Assembly: GCA_025642065.1 (NCBI GenBank)
Contig: JAODUP010001431.1
Coordinates: forward strand, 86,001-150,000
DNA length: 64,000 nt
Origin: Paralvinella palmiformis
Taxonomy: Eukaryota > Annelida > Polychaeta > Terebellida > Alvinellidae
Reading direction: 5' to 3'
The translations under genes and the position numbers were made by a program. The notes beneath the pieces were generated by a model. It did not search any database, had not been told where the DNA came from, and saw only the letters and a program-made list of their open reading frames with translations. Of the stretch, positions 1 through 13,181 are shown piece by piece (the first letter of the stretch is position 1; each line of letters starts with the position of its first letter).

Positions 1-2896
1 GAGCGTTGTCGTAATTACTTCATATGGCTTGTTAAATAAAGGGATTATGCTGATATCAAAAGAAGGAATTGGCTTCTAACAATTTGAAAATTTACTATTT
101 TAAGTTGAGCTTTCCCCTATTACTATTCCTGCCTGAATATGTATAGATCTTTTATCTTTCCCGCCACACGTGATGCCATTTTCAGGCCAAATGAAGCCAT
201 TGTGAAACAAAATAACTCCAATAAGTAGTGAAAGCTTCGCTCATCCTCTGCGTTAATGCAATTTGAAATTAACATTTTTGGGGGGTTTAGAGAAACCATT
301 GTTGACAAAGCATACTTAGACTCTCCGAATTCTGCAAATCCATTTTATCTGAAAGGTGGGATACGAATTTGATTGTCTGGTGGTCTGTTGTAATGGTAAC
401 TGGTTCTCGCTACATATACAAAATTGGCGAAGTAACAGGCCTTATAGAAAGGCAATTATATTGTTCCAGGTATATCGCTTTCCAGTTGAAGCTAAAAATG
501 CAGAACCACGATATTCTTCGTTATGTAGGAGCCATTATGTGCCCAACGACATATTACATATTATATCAACTAACATATACACTCTACATCTAATTGAATT
601 TCCTTTTGTGTATTGCGTTTCCTGCACACTGTTTAAATCGACACTTAGATATTTTATTACCGATAGTAATGCGAAGATTATAACGATGAACCATGAATGA
701 GAGATTGTTACATTTTGCTGTAACCGACGGCTGGAAACAGAATACTCCACTGAACGTTTATAAATTGTGCAATTTATATAGATTCATCCATCATTATGCC
801 AAAAATAATATGTAAATTGTCATGTAAATGTAGTTAAAGGTGTTAATATTAAGATATGAGGCTTTTAAAATTAGATTTTAAATATATTGACATTAGTCCG
901 TCTAAGTGTTATAATGTTATATATTTCAAATATGTCACTCATTATTTTTAAGCTGCAAGAAGAAATAATTTTTTAGCAACAATATAAAGCATCAAGCACT
1001 GCAATACTTTGTTCCGAAGAAAGAAAATCCAATAGAAAATAATTACGGAATAAATAACCAATACAACGATCCAGACAATAGTTCTTTCCAGATAACTACC
1101 ATAGTATATCTTGGGATACTACACAACAGAACACTAAGATCTCGAAAGCAACAAGAATCATGTCGCTTAACCTCGCTCTTGTGGCGACAAGATGACACCT
1201 ATGTCTGGAGTTCACTTCCTGATAACCTTTAAGCGAACACCACGACACCAAACTAGCGCCAAATTGGTCCCCAAGAGAGTGACAATTATACTCCTGGAAA
1301 GTGTCGTCGCTTTAGACGTAGCTAGCTCAACAGGACAAAAGGAAAGGCAGCGTTCTTCCTGTTCTCTCGCAATACGTCAGAAATATCGCCGACTGACGTG
1401 TCTAACCGAGAGAAGAATGACTTCCGTCGAGGTTGGCGATAACTAGCGATATTCTCGTCTTGATGTCTCGACGTTTAGATGTAATTTCCGATGTTAAGGT
1501 GACGTACTACTATAAGTATCTTTGTCTTAACTGGATAACTAGGTTTCTTCCCGATGTCATTATCGTTGATGTTATAATTATGCTATATATCTACGTTGAT
1601 GATGATGGCTGAGTTCTTTAAAGTGAAGACTTCCCTCGAATGTCCATTTAAACGAGAACATTCTTATTTTCGACTTTCATTCGGGTGTATAGTAATATCC
1701 CGTTGACATGTTTATTTATTTAATAGGTTAACATCTCCCCCTCTCTCGCATAGTTCATCCGCCTCATCCGGTATATCTCACGTGCTGGCCATATTCCCTT
1801 AAAGCGGACAAACTCCGATATTCCTGCCACGGGTTATATCTGATCAATAAAATCTGTCAAATAATCAGATTTTTATTTAACGTAATACTTAATTTACCAT
1901 GTTGATAATAATAGTCAATAATAAATGATTTAATGTTTCTTAAAAACTGGTCCATATACAGTTCAAACGCCGATTTTATAGCCCTGTTTAATTCTATTTT
2001 AAGCTGTATCCTCTTCATCCCTTCATAACTTTTGTGTGGATTGGGAACTAGTACAGAAAGACGAGCATTCACTAATACAATATACGAGACCAATGAGTTC
2101 ACAATTTTATGTTACAAGTTCCTGAACTTTTTCTGTCTGTTGAGGAATTAACACTTACACGAAACTCTAATCTAATATGACCATACATATAATCTTCTCC
2201 CTGTTTTTGTCATGTCCAAACCCATGCCAAAATACGTTTCTTTGGAAATATTTGTTTCTCGCTGCTCATAATATTAGATCGAGTAATCTATGCAATATTG
2301 AAACTCGAATTCTCTAAATTTCTAATCAACCTTTTGACAACTGAGCGAAAATGAACATGATCAAAGGAGTCACCTTTCTGATAAATAGTCTAATGTAATA
2401 AGTATTTTATATTGTTTGTTTATGTAATTCAGGCATTTATATATTGATAAAATGTACTGTAGCATATTGTCGTTATCAAGTGTGTAAATAGCCACAGTAT
2501 AAAGCCCCCTCATTTTGTTATAATCTCATAATTGCTATGGCTGAGATTTACCTGTCGTTAGCAGTTTTGTTACTATATACCTAAGCTACTAATGACATAG
2601 ATTTCGTGTGATACGACGGATTGAAGAATATAATTCACATGTCAAATATGTCTCAATTTTAATCACCGTATTCAATCTTCGTCTGATAAATAACTAAATA
2701 CAGTAGTTTTGTGATCAATTTATGAAAAGTTTGTTCACACATATATACAGCACATTAAAACATCTAATAGTCTGATGTTGAGGAAGTTAATATGATATAT
2801 ATGAAATTGATTATGATGTAATAATAAGAAGAGGAAGAGCCATGAAATGTTCTCATAATATGAGCTATATGTCCTATAATGTACTACCACAACTAC

Positions 2897-2966
2897 TAAT
2901 GACATAGATCTAATGACATAGATCTAATGACATAGATCTAATGACATAGATCTAATGACATAGATC
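2897..2966 (+). repeat. 14-bp tandem repeat, five units
   Basis: Five perfect head-to-tail copies of a 14-base unit (TAATGACATAGATC). A single related copy lies at about 2588-2602 in the same block, so the array probably grew by slippage from sequence already present. The matching part of U2 (about 12800) has only a diverged single unit. Confidence 0.95.
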
Positions 2967-3362
2967 TAATGTGATGTCATTCATTTAAGTTTCAGATTTA
3001 CTGTATAAGCGTGATATGACATCTTATTTCATTTTATGTACTAATATCACAACATGTTCTACTCAAATTGATTAAATCATATCAAGAAGAATCAACCATA
3101 ATTCTTTTTCAGAAAATATGTCTTATATTAAAATAATACTTAAACCAATAGGAATTAAGGAGAGTAAGATTTGTTATTACTTTTCTTCACAGATGGTTCC
3201 ATTTTGGTAATACGTAATTATATACCTGGCCCTGTACTAACATCTTAAAGCAAGGTCTAGACACAATAACGGAGACAAATATATTCTATATCTACATTTA
3301 AATGTCAGTAAATTTCATCGTATTGTCTCTAATGGAGTTATTTTTACTTTCTTCTGAGGTAG

Positions 3363-3364
<2 letters not shown>

Positions 3365-3404
<40 letters not shown>

Positions 3405-3405
3405 T
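3365..3405. repeat. (AT)n microsatellite
   Basis: Uninterrupted AT dinucleotide run inside U1. The corresponding place in U2 (14860-14990) also holds AT-rich runs, of different length. Confidence 0.97.
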
Positions 3406-3959
3406 TTCATAGAAAGTATGAGCGGCTTTCTATTTTATGACATCTGTATAGTTCATGTATATTTCAAGCTGTGAGCTAATTAACAGAAGTGGAAATTGTG
3501 TATATTACATACTTAATTTCTATGTGTTTTCTGTTGATTAGTTTTCGACATCGATCATTTCCTTTTAAATCGATAATTTAACCCATCATATTATAGCCCA
3601 CTAAGGCCATATATTTAACTATGTGCTAGATCAATGGAAAATATCCAATGTTGATGGGCTTAGATCAAAATAATTCGATCTCTCTACGAATAACACAATC
3701 GACAACATCTATGTACACGTAGAAAGTATAATTGTTGGTCTGAAACATGGTCAACTGATATGTAGTTATATAATTTCACAGAGACGTTGAAGTTGTGAAA
3801 CATATTGAACTTGATGTTCTCGGTTCCAAAAACTTGGCTGAATGGAAATGCTCACTGTACCAATAAAACAATCAATCACATCGATGTATACGTAGAAATT
3901 CGAATTATTGGCCTGAAAGATTGTCAACTGATATGTATTTGTATAACGTTGAAGTTGTG

Positions 3960-4440
3960 AAAAATATTGAAATTCTTGGCTCTGTTCCAAAAACGTTGCT
4001 GAATTCAAACGCTGAAGATGATGTTACTGGAATTGGATATTATTTTTATCTTGCCGCTCAAACACAATTCGGTGAGCGTTTTACGAGTACTGGTTGTTAA
4101 ATTAGAGGAAGAATATTTTAACGCCAAGATACGAGGCACTAATAGTGATAGAAAGAAGATACTTAGGTTGACTAATGTCTTGTTACGTTCTTGGAATACT
4201 TTCGTTCTTCTTCAAAATGGCTGTAACCTGAATATGCCAAGATCTTGATGCTTCTTATTTATCTCTTTATTTGAAGATTAAATACACAATAGACACCAGA
4301 CTACGATCTTATAAATGACGATGAGAAAGTTAGGTTAAAAAGTGGTCATCGTGTCATTGGTATTGTGACATCAATCTGTGAACCATAATAATATCAACTA
4401 TTGCTTTGTTAATAAATATGTCGCTATTAATGCAATTCTT
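3960..4440 (+). repeat. Module P of the repeat unit, copy 1
   Basis: This segment is repeated at 15290-15780 in the same order, and part of it (4075-4190) again at 7445-7560. It contains a 76-codon open frame (4018-4248). Across copies the differences are mainly non-synonymous, as expected for neutral DNA, and I recognise no protein domain. It is best treated as non-coding repeat. Confidence 0.8.
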
Positions 4441-4596
4441 TGTCGGTTAAAATGATGAGCAACGTCAATGTAATTTTTAGAAGGTCAGTCAGGTCTTAAA
4501 ATAGCTAAATTGTTTTGAATTGGAGCATCCATCATTGAAAGAATTACATTATCATGTTATTATATCTGCTAAATTAGTATTGCGCAGCTTATCATC

Positions 4597-5090
4597 TACC
4601 AGTATCTAGTATTCCTTAATCATCTCATGTCTCATATCTTGTCTCGTGTCCTCTGTAGCCGACTTGTTATTGTAAAATCCAATAAGAATAACAACATAAT
4701 TATTATGTCGCAAATGAGGGTTCTTTGGGGTTTCGATGAGACAAATATCTGACAGTTTCTAGGAATTTGTAATGCTCAAATGTATATAAAACATCCAATT
4801 AGCAACACCTGCTATTAACTAATTACTATACGCCACACTTATATACATCATTAGTATTAATATATAATAATGACATTATATTCTGTTAACTACCAGTTGA
4901 CCTTAATGCAAGGAACATCCAGCTTATGGAGAACACCGTGAAGGTCATATTCTTCAGCACAAACCTGAAGAGATAATGTTCTAATGGTCTGTAAAATAAA
5001 TGTGATAAGATACCGGATGTATAGTATAAGACAGAACAGTTGCTCTGAGACGATGCAGCATTCTTATATGTCAATAGAAATACATCCATC
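4597..5090 (+). repeat. Module Q, direct copy 1
   Basis: The reverse complement of 16370-16760 aligns with this segment across nearly its whole length; blocks around 4660-4760, 4790-4830 and 4895-5045 are especially clear. Diverged same-strand copies occur at about 22380-22620 and 28650-28850. In copies 1, 3 and 4 the module is followed downstream by GAGT- or CAGT-type tracts. There is no open frame shared by the copies. Confidence 0.8.
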
Positions 5091-5117
5091 CAGTGTTAAG
5101 TATATGTAAATGTTATA

Positions 5118-5212
5118 AATGCTGTTTTTACGTCCAGTTTTGTGCACACGGTAGGCTAAATGGGAAGAGCGAGCTCCGAAGGTAATAGGGCGACATCCAT
5201 TGTTAAGTAACT
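5118..5212 (-). mobile_element. SINE body fragment (same family as 8435-8633)
   Basis: About 90 bases match the body of the SINE-like element at 8435-8633. The shared stretch includes a TTTTAC(G) block, an AGGCTAAATGGG block and a CTCCGAAG block. The tRNA-like head is not present here. A GAGT-rich tract lies about 60 bases away (5270-5400), but on the opposite side from its position in the 8.4-kb copy. Confidence 0.65.
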
Positions 5213-5259
5213 ACGGGGTCGATCTAATTACTGTAAAGCGAGTCCAACTTACTATTAGT

Positions 5260-5400
5260 AAATTCTGATAAGTGACTGAGTGTGAGATTATGAAAGTGAG
5301 AGAATGCGTGAGTGAGTGAATGAATGAGTGAGTTATTGAATGGGTGATTGAGTGAGTGAGTGAGTCAGTCAGTCAGTCAAACTCCAGTACGTTAGTCAAT
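5260..5400. repeat. Degenerate (GAGT)n / (CAGT)n tract
   Basis: Imperfect four-base repeats of the GAGT type change into CAGT units near 5370-5385. A similar switch between GAGT and CAGT is seen at 29215-29300 after another copy of module Q, so the tract belongs to the larger repeat. Confidence 0.85.
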
Positions 5401-7440
5401 CACTCAATATTTATGTAATAATATTTTGATAATCCTTTCTTTTTCATGAATCATTTTCATTTAATGTAAGGGGCGTCTATTTGGTCGAATTAGTAGTATG
5501 GTTAGCTATATATCAATAGGAAATTTGCGGTCGTAAACATTTTTCCAAGGAAACCTCCAGTTTAATTTCTAGTCCTCAAGGAAAGCCTTTTGGCATTTTG
5601 GCCTTGTGGATTATATGTAGCGCATAATACGTGTTTGTGGGTGGTTTTCTGTCTATTAAGCCATCTTCCTCTTCTCTACTTCACCCAATACACAAATCTA
5701 TCACTGACCTTATTCCAATAAATGCTTTTAAAAACCTCAACTATGGCGTGTTATTGTTTTCAACATTTATAAAAAGGGTTATTAAAAGGTATAAGATAAG
5801 ATATAACTACATTATGTACTAGATGTTCTGTAACATTAATTCTTTCCAAATTCATTTCACAACAACCCCACATATCTTTACGTAAACCATACATGAATTA
5901 AGAACTGACACATAAACAAAACGAATAATTCAATCGTTTTACTGAGACTGGTATATTTCATTAACATATGTTACAACTGTTTGACTGTTTCTTCCAACAA
6001 GAATAATTTGTACTTACCCTATCAACCATCGACCTATGTGACCCTTGCAATTTCAAATTTCTAATATTTGTTTTAAAGAAAACAAATCCATTCTTTAAAT
6101 TCAGGTACAATAATATAATGGAGTTTCTAGTTTCGCTATAAAATATCATGACTCACGTTGTTTACTAAATTTTACTTTATTCCAGTTTATATTTTGTACA
6201 ATTCGATGCCTTACCTAATTTTATGAGAAGTATATGCTTAGACACAATAGGTAGATCATTACACAAAGATTTGAACCGGAGAATGCACGTTTTAGGTATT
6301 GAGCTAACATGGAAATGATCACTTTGGTAATATTTTATGGTTCATCGACTCATAGAAGAGAAATTTCCAAAATACATTTAGGTAAATACAATATTCACGA
6401 TCTTGGTGCTAAGATGCAAACCTCGAAGTTGTTGTTTCGAATCCACCTAATATCTGTGCTAGTGGGATTTGCTTCCTTACTGAGTCGACTATCGGTCATA
6501 GGTTTGAGTTATGAATAGCGACGAGACTAAAATACTAAATAACGACAACACCATTAACAACAACTATTCATGATATATTTCAAAGTACAGCTGGTTGGAT
6601 ATATCATGGTCTATACCACTAACACCTTCACCATGGCGTCCATTAGAGATGTTCAAGTTGCATAACCGACTGCCATGATATATGTGTAAGATCGTATCAG
6701 TTACGAGAACTACTTACGACAAGGACGCAACATGATACCATAGACACGGAGCGGATGACATATGTCAAATCCTAATCGACATTTAATTTATAAATGACGG
6801 GTGTTAGCACTAAATGATAGTCTCGTATATTACCTGAGCATAGATAAGGACCATCAAAATGTCATATCACGTGTTTTATAATAATGACATATTTTATCAA
6901 CAGATTGACTGATATTTGGAATTTAAAACAAAAGGTTCATAGATTGATAATTACCAGATTTGGTTTCGAACTTTAATGTAATATTTTATGAACATCAAAA
7001 TTAATAATTATGAACATATCTAGAAACAATATAAGACAAAAGTGAATAAAATTAAGTCCTTAATTTGAATCCCAAAACAAACTATTATTATCACAAGGAA
7101 ATAAATACACTAAGAAGATGATGTTAATAATGATGACGTAACTAGTGAACAACATCAGCAACAACAACAATATCAAGAACAACAACAACAAATACATATC
7201 AGTATCAATAACATCAAACACTACAAATCAGAGTAGGCTCTTCTACGCTAAAGAACTGTCTGCAGAAATATTTGAGGGTAAGATATGAGATTTATGGATA
7301 CCTTTCAAATGGTTACGAGTTCATAGAGTTATTCAGCTGCGCTGCTACTGGCATATTCACCAATTGTTAGATTATTTTGAAATGGATACGCTTTCTCACT
7401 GGCTGTCAATAAACAGTTTTATACATTAGATTGATAGGAT
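5401..7440. other. No recognisable gene or element
   Basis: AT-rich sequence without a supported coding region. The short open frames at 5631-5822, 5961-6149 and 6309-6518 have no recognisable motif. A CAA-rich run lies near 7150-7195. I see nothing else here. Confidence 0.6.
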
Positions 7441-7570
7441 AATGTTGTGGAGTTTTACGAGTATTGGATGTTAACTTAGAGGCTCTATATTTTAACGCCA
7501 ACACACCAGGTACTAATAATGATAGAAAGACTATACTTAGGTTGATTAGTATCGTAGATAAATCAAGTTC
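7441..7570 (+). repeat. Module P, partial third copy
   Basis: Matches 4075-4190 and 15410-15530, with shared blocks reading GTTTTACGAGT, TATTTTAACGCCAA and AATGATAGAAAG. The flanks do not follow the U1/U2 order, so this is a displaced fragment. Confidence 0.75.
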
Positions 7571-8159
7571 GTGAATAACATATTTCGTCCGACAAAATGC
7601 TGTTAAAGTATGCTGTAGTTCTTCTTCAGACTGATGGTGAATAGCCCTTCTGTTAATAGAGCATACTCAGGCCTATTAATGCATTTATTACGAGGACTGT
7701 AAAATGTTTACTGACCAGTTAGAGGCAATGACAGATAGGTCAGGGTGTAATATTATTGGTCTTACGAATTTAAAGTAATGTGCTAACGGAAACAAATAAC
7801 ATATATCTTGCTACAATTCAATTTTGGAAGATATTATAAATACTATGACACATCATGTCTTTAGTGGAAGAGGAAGACTTTGGTTAACTTCTAAAAATAC
7901 GTGGTGTGTATCGTTCGTAAGCAAAACCTTTCACGTTACATACCCCAATATGCCGGAGTTAGGAAGCCTTTAAGATGTATTAGCGTAAAATATATAGATC
8001 ATCAAATGTGTAAGCAAGAAATAAAACTTTCTGTCGTTCGCCTTTTAGGATAACACTGATAAGAATATTGGCCATAAATTGGCCAATGATAAAGTTATTA
8101 TAACAACCTGAGAAAATTACATTACTAAACGCAACTGTATATATTATGTGGCAATATAT

Positions 8160-8432
8160 GAGTTAAAGAACGAACGAGTGAGTTTTTAGGTGAATGAATG
8201 AATTGATAAGTATGTGAGTGAGCGAGCAAGTGAGTTATTGAGCGAGCGAGTGATTGAGTGAGTAAATGAGTGAATGAACGAATTGATAAGTGTGTGAGTG
8301 ATTGGGAAGTGAGTTATTGAGCGAGCGGGTGATTGAGTGAGTAAATGAGTGACTGAGCGAATTGATAAGTGTGTGAGTGATTGAGCGAGTGAGATAGTGA
8401 GCGAGCGAGTGGTTGAGTGAGTGAATGAGTTA
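8160..8432. repeat. Degenerate (GAGT)n / (GAGC)n tract
   Basis: About 270 bases of imperfect GAGT/GAGC/GATT tetramers. Longer internal repeats include a piece near 8280-8340 that is nearly repeated at 8345-8410. On the minus strand this reads as the TCAC-type 3' tail of the adjacent SINE-like element. Confidence 0.85.
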
Positions 8433-8633
8433 ACATATTTAGATGATCGATGATAATTGATGTTTTACGGCCACTTTTGTGAACAAGGCAGGCTAAATGG
8501 GCCGAGCGACCTCCGAAGATAATGAGGCGAAGTTGAAGACGAAACAATCTTCAGATATACCCACGCCGAGATTCGTACCCGGGTGGTAGTGATCTCTGGT
8601 CCAACACGCTACCGCTGGACCACGGAGGCACCC
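8433..8633 (-). mobile_element. tRNA-derived SINE-like element
   Basis: Read on the minus strand from 8633, the first ~75 bases look like a degraded tRNA. There is an A-box-like TGGTCCAGCGG at 8622-8612 and a B-box-like GGTACGAATCT at 8579-8569, spaced about as in a tRNA (43 nt start to start). A T-arm CCGGG/CTCGG with a 7-base loop is present, and the acceptor arm is mostly pairable. No good anticodon stem forms, so it is not a working tRNA. A ~120-base body follows, then the TCAC-type tract at 8432-8160. A body fragment occurs again at 5118-5212. The family name is unknown to me. Confidence 0.7.
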
Positions 8634-8639
8634 GTTAAC

Positions 8640-10540
8640 ATATTAGAAAATGAATGAATAAGTGAGTGGAAGTTTCAGCGCAAGAACGCGAGTTTTATTT
8701 AGTGCCGGCTTTATTTACTTTGGAGAATTATACTTCTCGGGTTGTCGCTGAAGATATTAATTCAAGAATGAAATATTCCCCAAATATGCATGTAACACCA
8801 AAATTATATAGGTCAAAGAGTATGTATTATAAAGGTTAAATATACTACCCCTCATCATTAAATGACAATTTGTAAACTTGGCTAAAGTTCACCTTTATCA
8901 TGGTATATGGTTTTATTAGTTGTGGGAATACAAGATAAACATAAATTTCTTGTTTGTTCCCAGAGGAATTCCATTATGGTTTAGATTTACCGTACAGAGA
9001 ATTAAACCATTACTCGTTACACATTAATTAAATGGGATGCTGGCTTTAATGGCCAATTAGGAACAACTACTCCGGCAGGAAGAGCAATGAAATGTTCTTA
9101 AATGTTCTTATAATCCGAGCTGTTATATGTTATATGTTAAAGCTGAAACATAATAATATTCCATATATCTACCCAACTTCATTTTTCGCACATGCCACTT
9201 GAATTATCAGTTAAGACATCAATTGCTTCGAAGAATTAATTTTTGTTTACAAATAGTGAAATATAACAAACGCCTGAAGTTGTTCATTAGTCGAGACATG
9301 TTTAGATAAGGTATTTGTCTAACTAGATACTTGGATAATATTTCAGATGTTATACTAACAGTAGACTAGGAAAGACAATATTTCCTCATTGTATATCTCA
9401 AGCTGAAGATTAAAAATAAGGTTGAAGAGCTCCTACCAATTTCATCTTTGACTTCTTTTGTGGTTTTTGTGGGCATTTAAAGACAATATAGATAAGTGGT
9501 TTCACATATTGCAATAAAGTAACACTTACTTATATGTTCCAAGACATCAGGAATACAATCTTTATGAATTAAGCTAACTGTCAGAACTGAAGTCGTTGTT
9601 AATTTAAATATTTTGGCAGGAACATGTTACCACAAGGAGATATCTTTCCTTTGGATCCTGAAGGTTCGGCTAACTAATGGATAGTGATGAGAAGCAACAT
9701 TTAACCAGATAACTTGGTTATTTGACTAATCCTTTACACGTATCTCTTACCTAATTTCAATGAATATGTCAGTGAAAAGATTAAAGCGCTCAGTTTCACT
9801 TTTAACTTAAATGAACATGGAGTTTGGTTGAAGACATTTGGATTATTGCTTTTTAGTCGAACATCAAAGAAATGCATTTTATTTTCATTAATGGCTTCCA
9901 TTAAGGCGAAACGCTATTTTGTTTAATTTCGTTAATAAATGCTTAGAGTAGGAACTCTTTTATAGTTTATTGCCCTTGACTTCTGCTAGCTGGTATTCAG
10001 AATTGTTAGCATATGAAATATTAATCGGTAATGGATGGCTTTAAATTAAGAACATCCGTTTTTTTTGTCCACGTCTCTGTCTCTGTGCTTCTGAATCGAT
10101 GAGTTGCTGAGAATCGCTCAACCAGTAAGACGTTAAGACACAATGATCGTAGTTAGTTTCTAGTAAATGTTACATTCATGACTACTAATGTCTTATCCAC
10201 ATGGAACAATAAAACACTCCCTAAACACTCTAGAAAATAACATTTAATATACCAGTGAGATTAGTTTGTACTTCAGGCTAAACATCCTGGAAGATTGGAT
10301 CTCATCACAGATCTAAGCCAATGAGAACAATAAAAGGTTGAATGACTAGCAATTCCCTTATGATGATTGTGATAAATGACCATAGACAACGGTTATATAC
10401 TCATACCACATTGTACAGTAATGCACATACGGTATTGCATTCGATAAAAATTATGATTAATCTAGACTAAATGCGGTTCTCTGCACAAGGCGAATTAAAA
10501 GTAAAGAAATTCATCATTTACCTCGTAAGTATGCATTAAA
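8640..10540. other. Mostly unassigned; small U1-like piece at 9075-9135
   Basis: No gene was found. A short stretch at 9075-9135 resembles 2828-2880 of U1 (shared GGAAGAGC and ATGAAATGTTCT blocks), so at least part belongs to the repeat family. The remainder is AT-rich without visible structure. Confidence 0.5.
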
Positions 10541-13147
10541 GAGCTTTGTTCTAGTTACTTCATATGGCTTGTTAAATAAAGGCATTATGCCGATATCAAA
10601 AGAAGTGAATTGGTTTCAAACAATTTAAACATTTACTGTGTTAAGTTGATCTTCATCCTCTTACTATTCGTGCCTGAGTATTGATAGGACTTTTTTTTCC
10701 GCCACACGTGATGCCATTTGCAACAAGATAACTGTTGTGAAAGTTTCACTCATCATCAGCGTTAATGCAATTTGTAATTATGGGGAGTTTAGAGAAACCA
10801 TTATTGATAATGCATACTTAGACTTTCCGAATTCTGCAAATCCATTTTATCTGAAAGGTGTCATACGAATTTGATTGTCTGGTTGTCTGTTGAAATGGTA
10901 ACTGGTTCTCGCTGCATATACAAAATTGGCGAAGTAACAGGCCTTATAGAAAGGCAATTATATTGTTCCAGGTATATCGCTTTCCAGTTGAAGCTAATAA
11001 TGGAGAACCACGATGTTCTTCGTTATGTCGGAGCCATTATATGCCCAACGACATATTACATATTATATCAACTAACATATACACTCTACATCTAATTGAA
11101 TTTACTTTTGTGTATTGCGTTTCCTGCACACTGTTTAAATCGACACTTAGATATTTTATTACCGATAGTAATACGAAGATTATAACGATGAACCATGAAT
11201 GAGAGATTGCTAATTTTGATCATTCTGCTGTAACCGACGGCTGGAAACAGAATACTCCACTGGTCGTTTATAAATTGTGCAATTTATATAGATTCATCCA
11301 TCATTATGACAAAAATAATATGTAAATTGTCATGTAAATGTAGTTAAAGGTGTTAATATTAAGATATGAGGCCTTTAAAATTAGATTTTAAATATATTGA
11401 AATTAGTCCGTCTAAGTGTTATAATGTTATATATTTCAAATATTAACAACAATATAAAGCATCAAGCACTGCAATACTTTGTTCCGAAGAAAGAAAATCC
11501 AATAGAAAATAATTACGGAATAAATAACCAATACAACGATCCAGACAATAGTTCTTTCCAGATAACTACCATAATATATCTTGGGATACTACACAACAGA
11601 ACACTAAGATCTCGAAAGCAACAATAATTATGTCTCTTAACCTCGCTCTTGTGGCGACAAAATGACACCTATGTCTGGGGTTCACTTCCTGATAACCTTT
11701 AAGCGAACACCACGACACCAAACTAGCGCCAAATTGGTCCCCAAGAGAGTGGCAATTATAATCCTGGAAAGTGTCGTCGCTTTAGACGTATCTAGCTCAA
11801 CAGGACAAAAGGAAAGGCAGCGTGTTTCCTGTTCTCTCGCAATACGTCAGAAATATCGCCGACTGACGTGTCTAACCGAGAGAAGAATGACTTCCGTCGA
11901 GGTTGGCGATATCTGACGATATTCTCGTCTTGATGTCTCGACGTTTAGATGTAATTTCCGATGTTAAAGTGATGTACTATTATAAGTAGCTTTGTCTTAA
12001 CTAGGATAACTAGGTTTCTTCCCGATGTCATTATCGTTGATGTTATAATTATGCTATATATCTACGTTGATGATAATGGCTGAGTTCTTTAAAGTGAAGA
12101 CTTCCCTCGAATGTCCATTTAAACGAGGACACTGTTCTAGTTTCGGCTTTCACTTTCTGACCAATATAATCTGTTAATAAATCAGATTTTCACTTCCGGT
12201 AATATTTAATTTACGATTTTGATAATAAAAGTCAATAACAAATGTTTTTAATTCTTCTTAAACAAGTTTCAAATGCATTATAAACGCTGATAGCCATTTT
12301 TAATTATACTTTAAAGCTCAAACTTCCTCATTCCTTCATAAAGTCTTTGTGCATTGGGAACTAGTACAGAAACATGTAAATTCATTAATACAATATAAGA
12401 GACAAATAGAGTTCACAATGTTATGTAACAAGTTCTAGGCTGATTTCACTGTTTTGAGGAATTAACACCTACACGCAATTCTAAGCTTATATGACCATAA
12501 ATACAATCTTCTCCCATTTTATTGTCATGACCAAAACGCTGCCAAAATAAACTTCTCGAGAATGATTTGTTTCTCGCTGCTAATAATAGAAGATCGAGTA
12601 ATCTATGCAATATTGAAACTAGAATACACTAAATTATTTATAACCTACCTTTTGACTACTGAGCCAAACTGAACGTGATAAAGGTAGTCGCCTTTCTTAT
12701 ACAGTGTCTAATGTAATGCGTATTTTAATGTTGTTTGTCATTATGTCACAATTAATAGGACAGAGATATACCTGTCATTAGTAGTGTTGCTATCATATAA
12801 CAAATATACTATTGATGTAGACTTAGTGTGATACTGTGGACTCAGGTAGCGATATCAGATGTCAAATATGTCTTTGTCAATCTTTGTCTGATAAATAATT
12901 GAAGACAATATTTGTTAGATTAATTTATGAAAATGTCTTTTCTCACAAATTTACATCATATTTCTAATACAGGATGTTACTATGGTATATGTGAAATAAA
13001 ATATGATATAATAATATTTAATAACATTAATATTCTGTCTATGCGTCGCTAATAAATAAGGTTGCCTTTGAGACGAGTAAAACGGGCACATTTAATAGTG
13101 GATACATGAGGTATTGCCTGGTTTGATGATGAAAGAAGAACAAGACC

Positions 13148-13180
<33 letters not shown>
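13148..13180. repeat. (AAT)n microsatellite
   Basis: Trinucleotide AAT run inside U2, with no LINE sequence visible beside it. Confidence 0.95.

Positions 13181-13181
<1 letters not shown>

Larger units (their letters stand above)
1..4450 (+). repeat. Repeat unit copy U1
   Basis: This non-coding block aligns along its length with 10541-15780 (U2). For example, 1-120 matches 10541-10660, 356-1660 matches 10860-12130, 2340-2400 matches 12660-12720, and 3960-4440 matches 15290-15780. The core at 1140-1460 is about 97% identical to U2, while other parts are much more diverged and carry indels (U1 has about 160 extra bases at 1670-1840). U1 probably begins before the window. The small open frames inside (such as the 84-codon frame at 1192-1446) differ between copies mostly by amino-acid-changing substitutions, so I do not call them genes. 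Confidence 0.85.

Noticed and set aside
1192..1446. 84-codon open frame also present at 11662-11916
   Set aside because: The two copies differ by about seven base changes in the frame, nearly all amino-acid changing. There is no known domain and no support from the related E1 sequence.
2897..2966. Possible CRISPR-like array
   Set aside because: Units are directly adjacent with no spacers and the sequence is animal; it is a plain tandem repeat.
4018..4248. 76-codon frame with relatives at 15287-15580 and near 7450-7570
   Set aside because: Open in three copies, but differences are mainly non-synonymous (about 14 to 4 between the first two). It is explained by copying of the repeat module.
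6400..6470. tRNA-like fragment with TTCGAATCC resembling a B box
   Set aside because: No convincing A box or stems at tRNA spacing and no second copy; likely chance.
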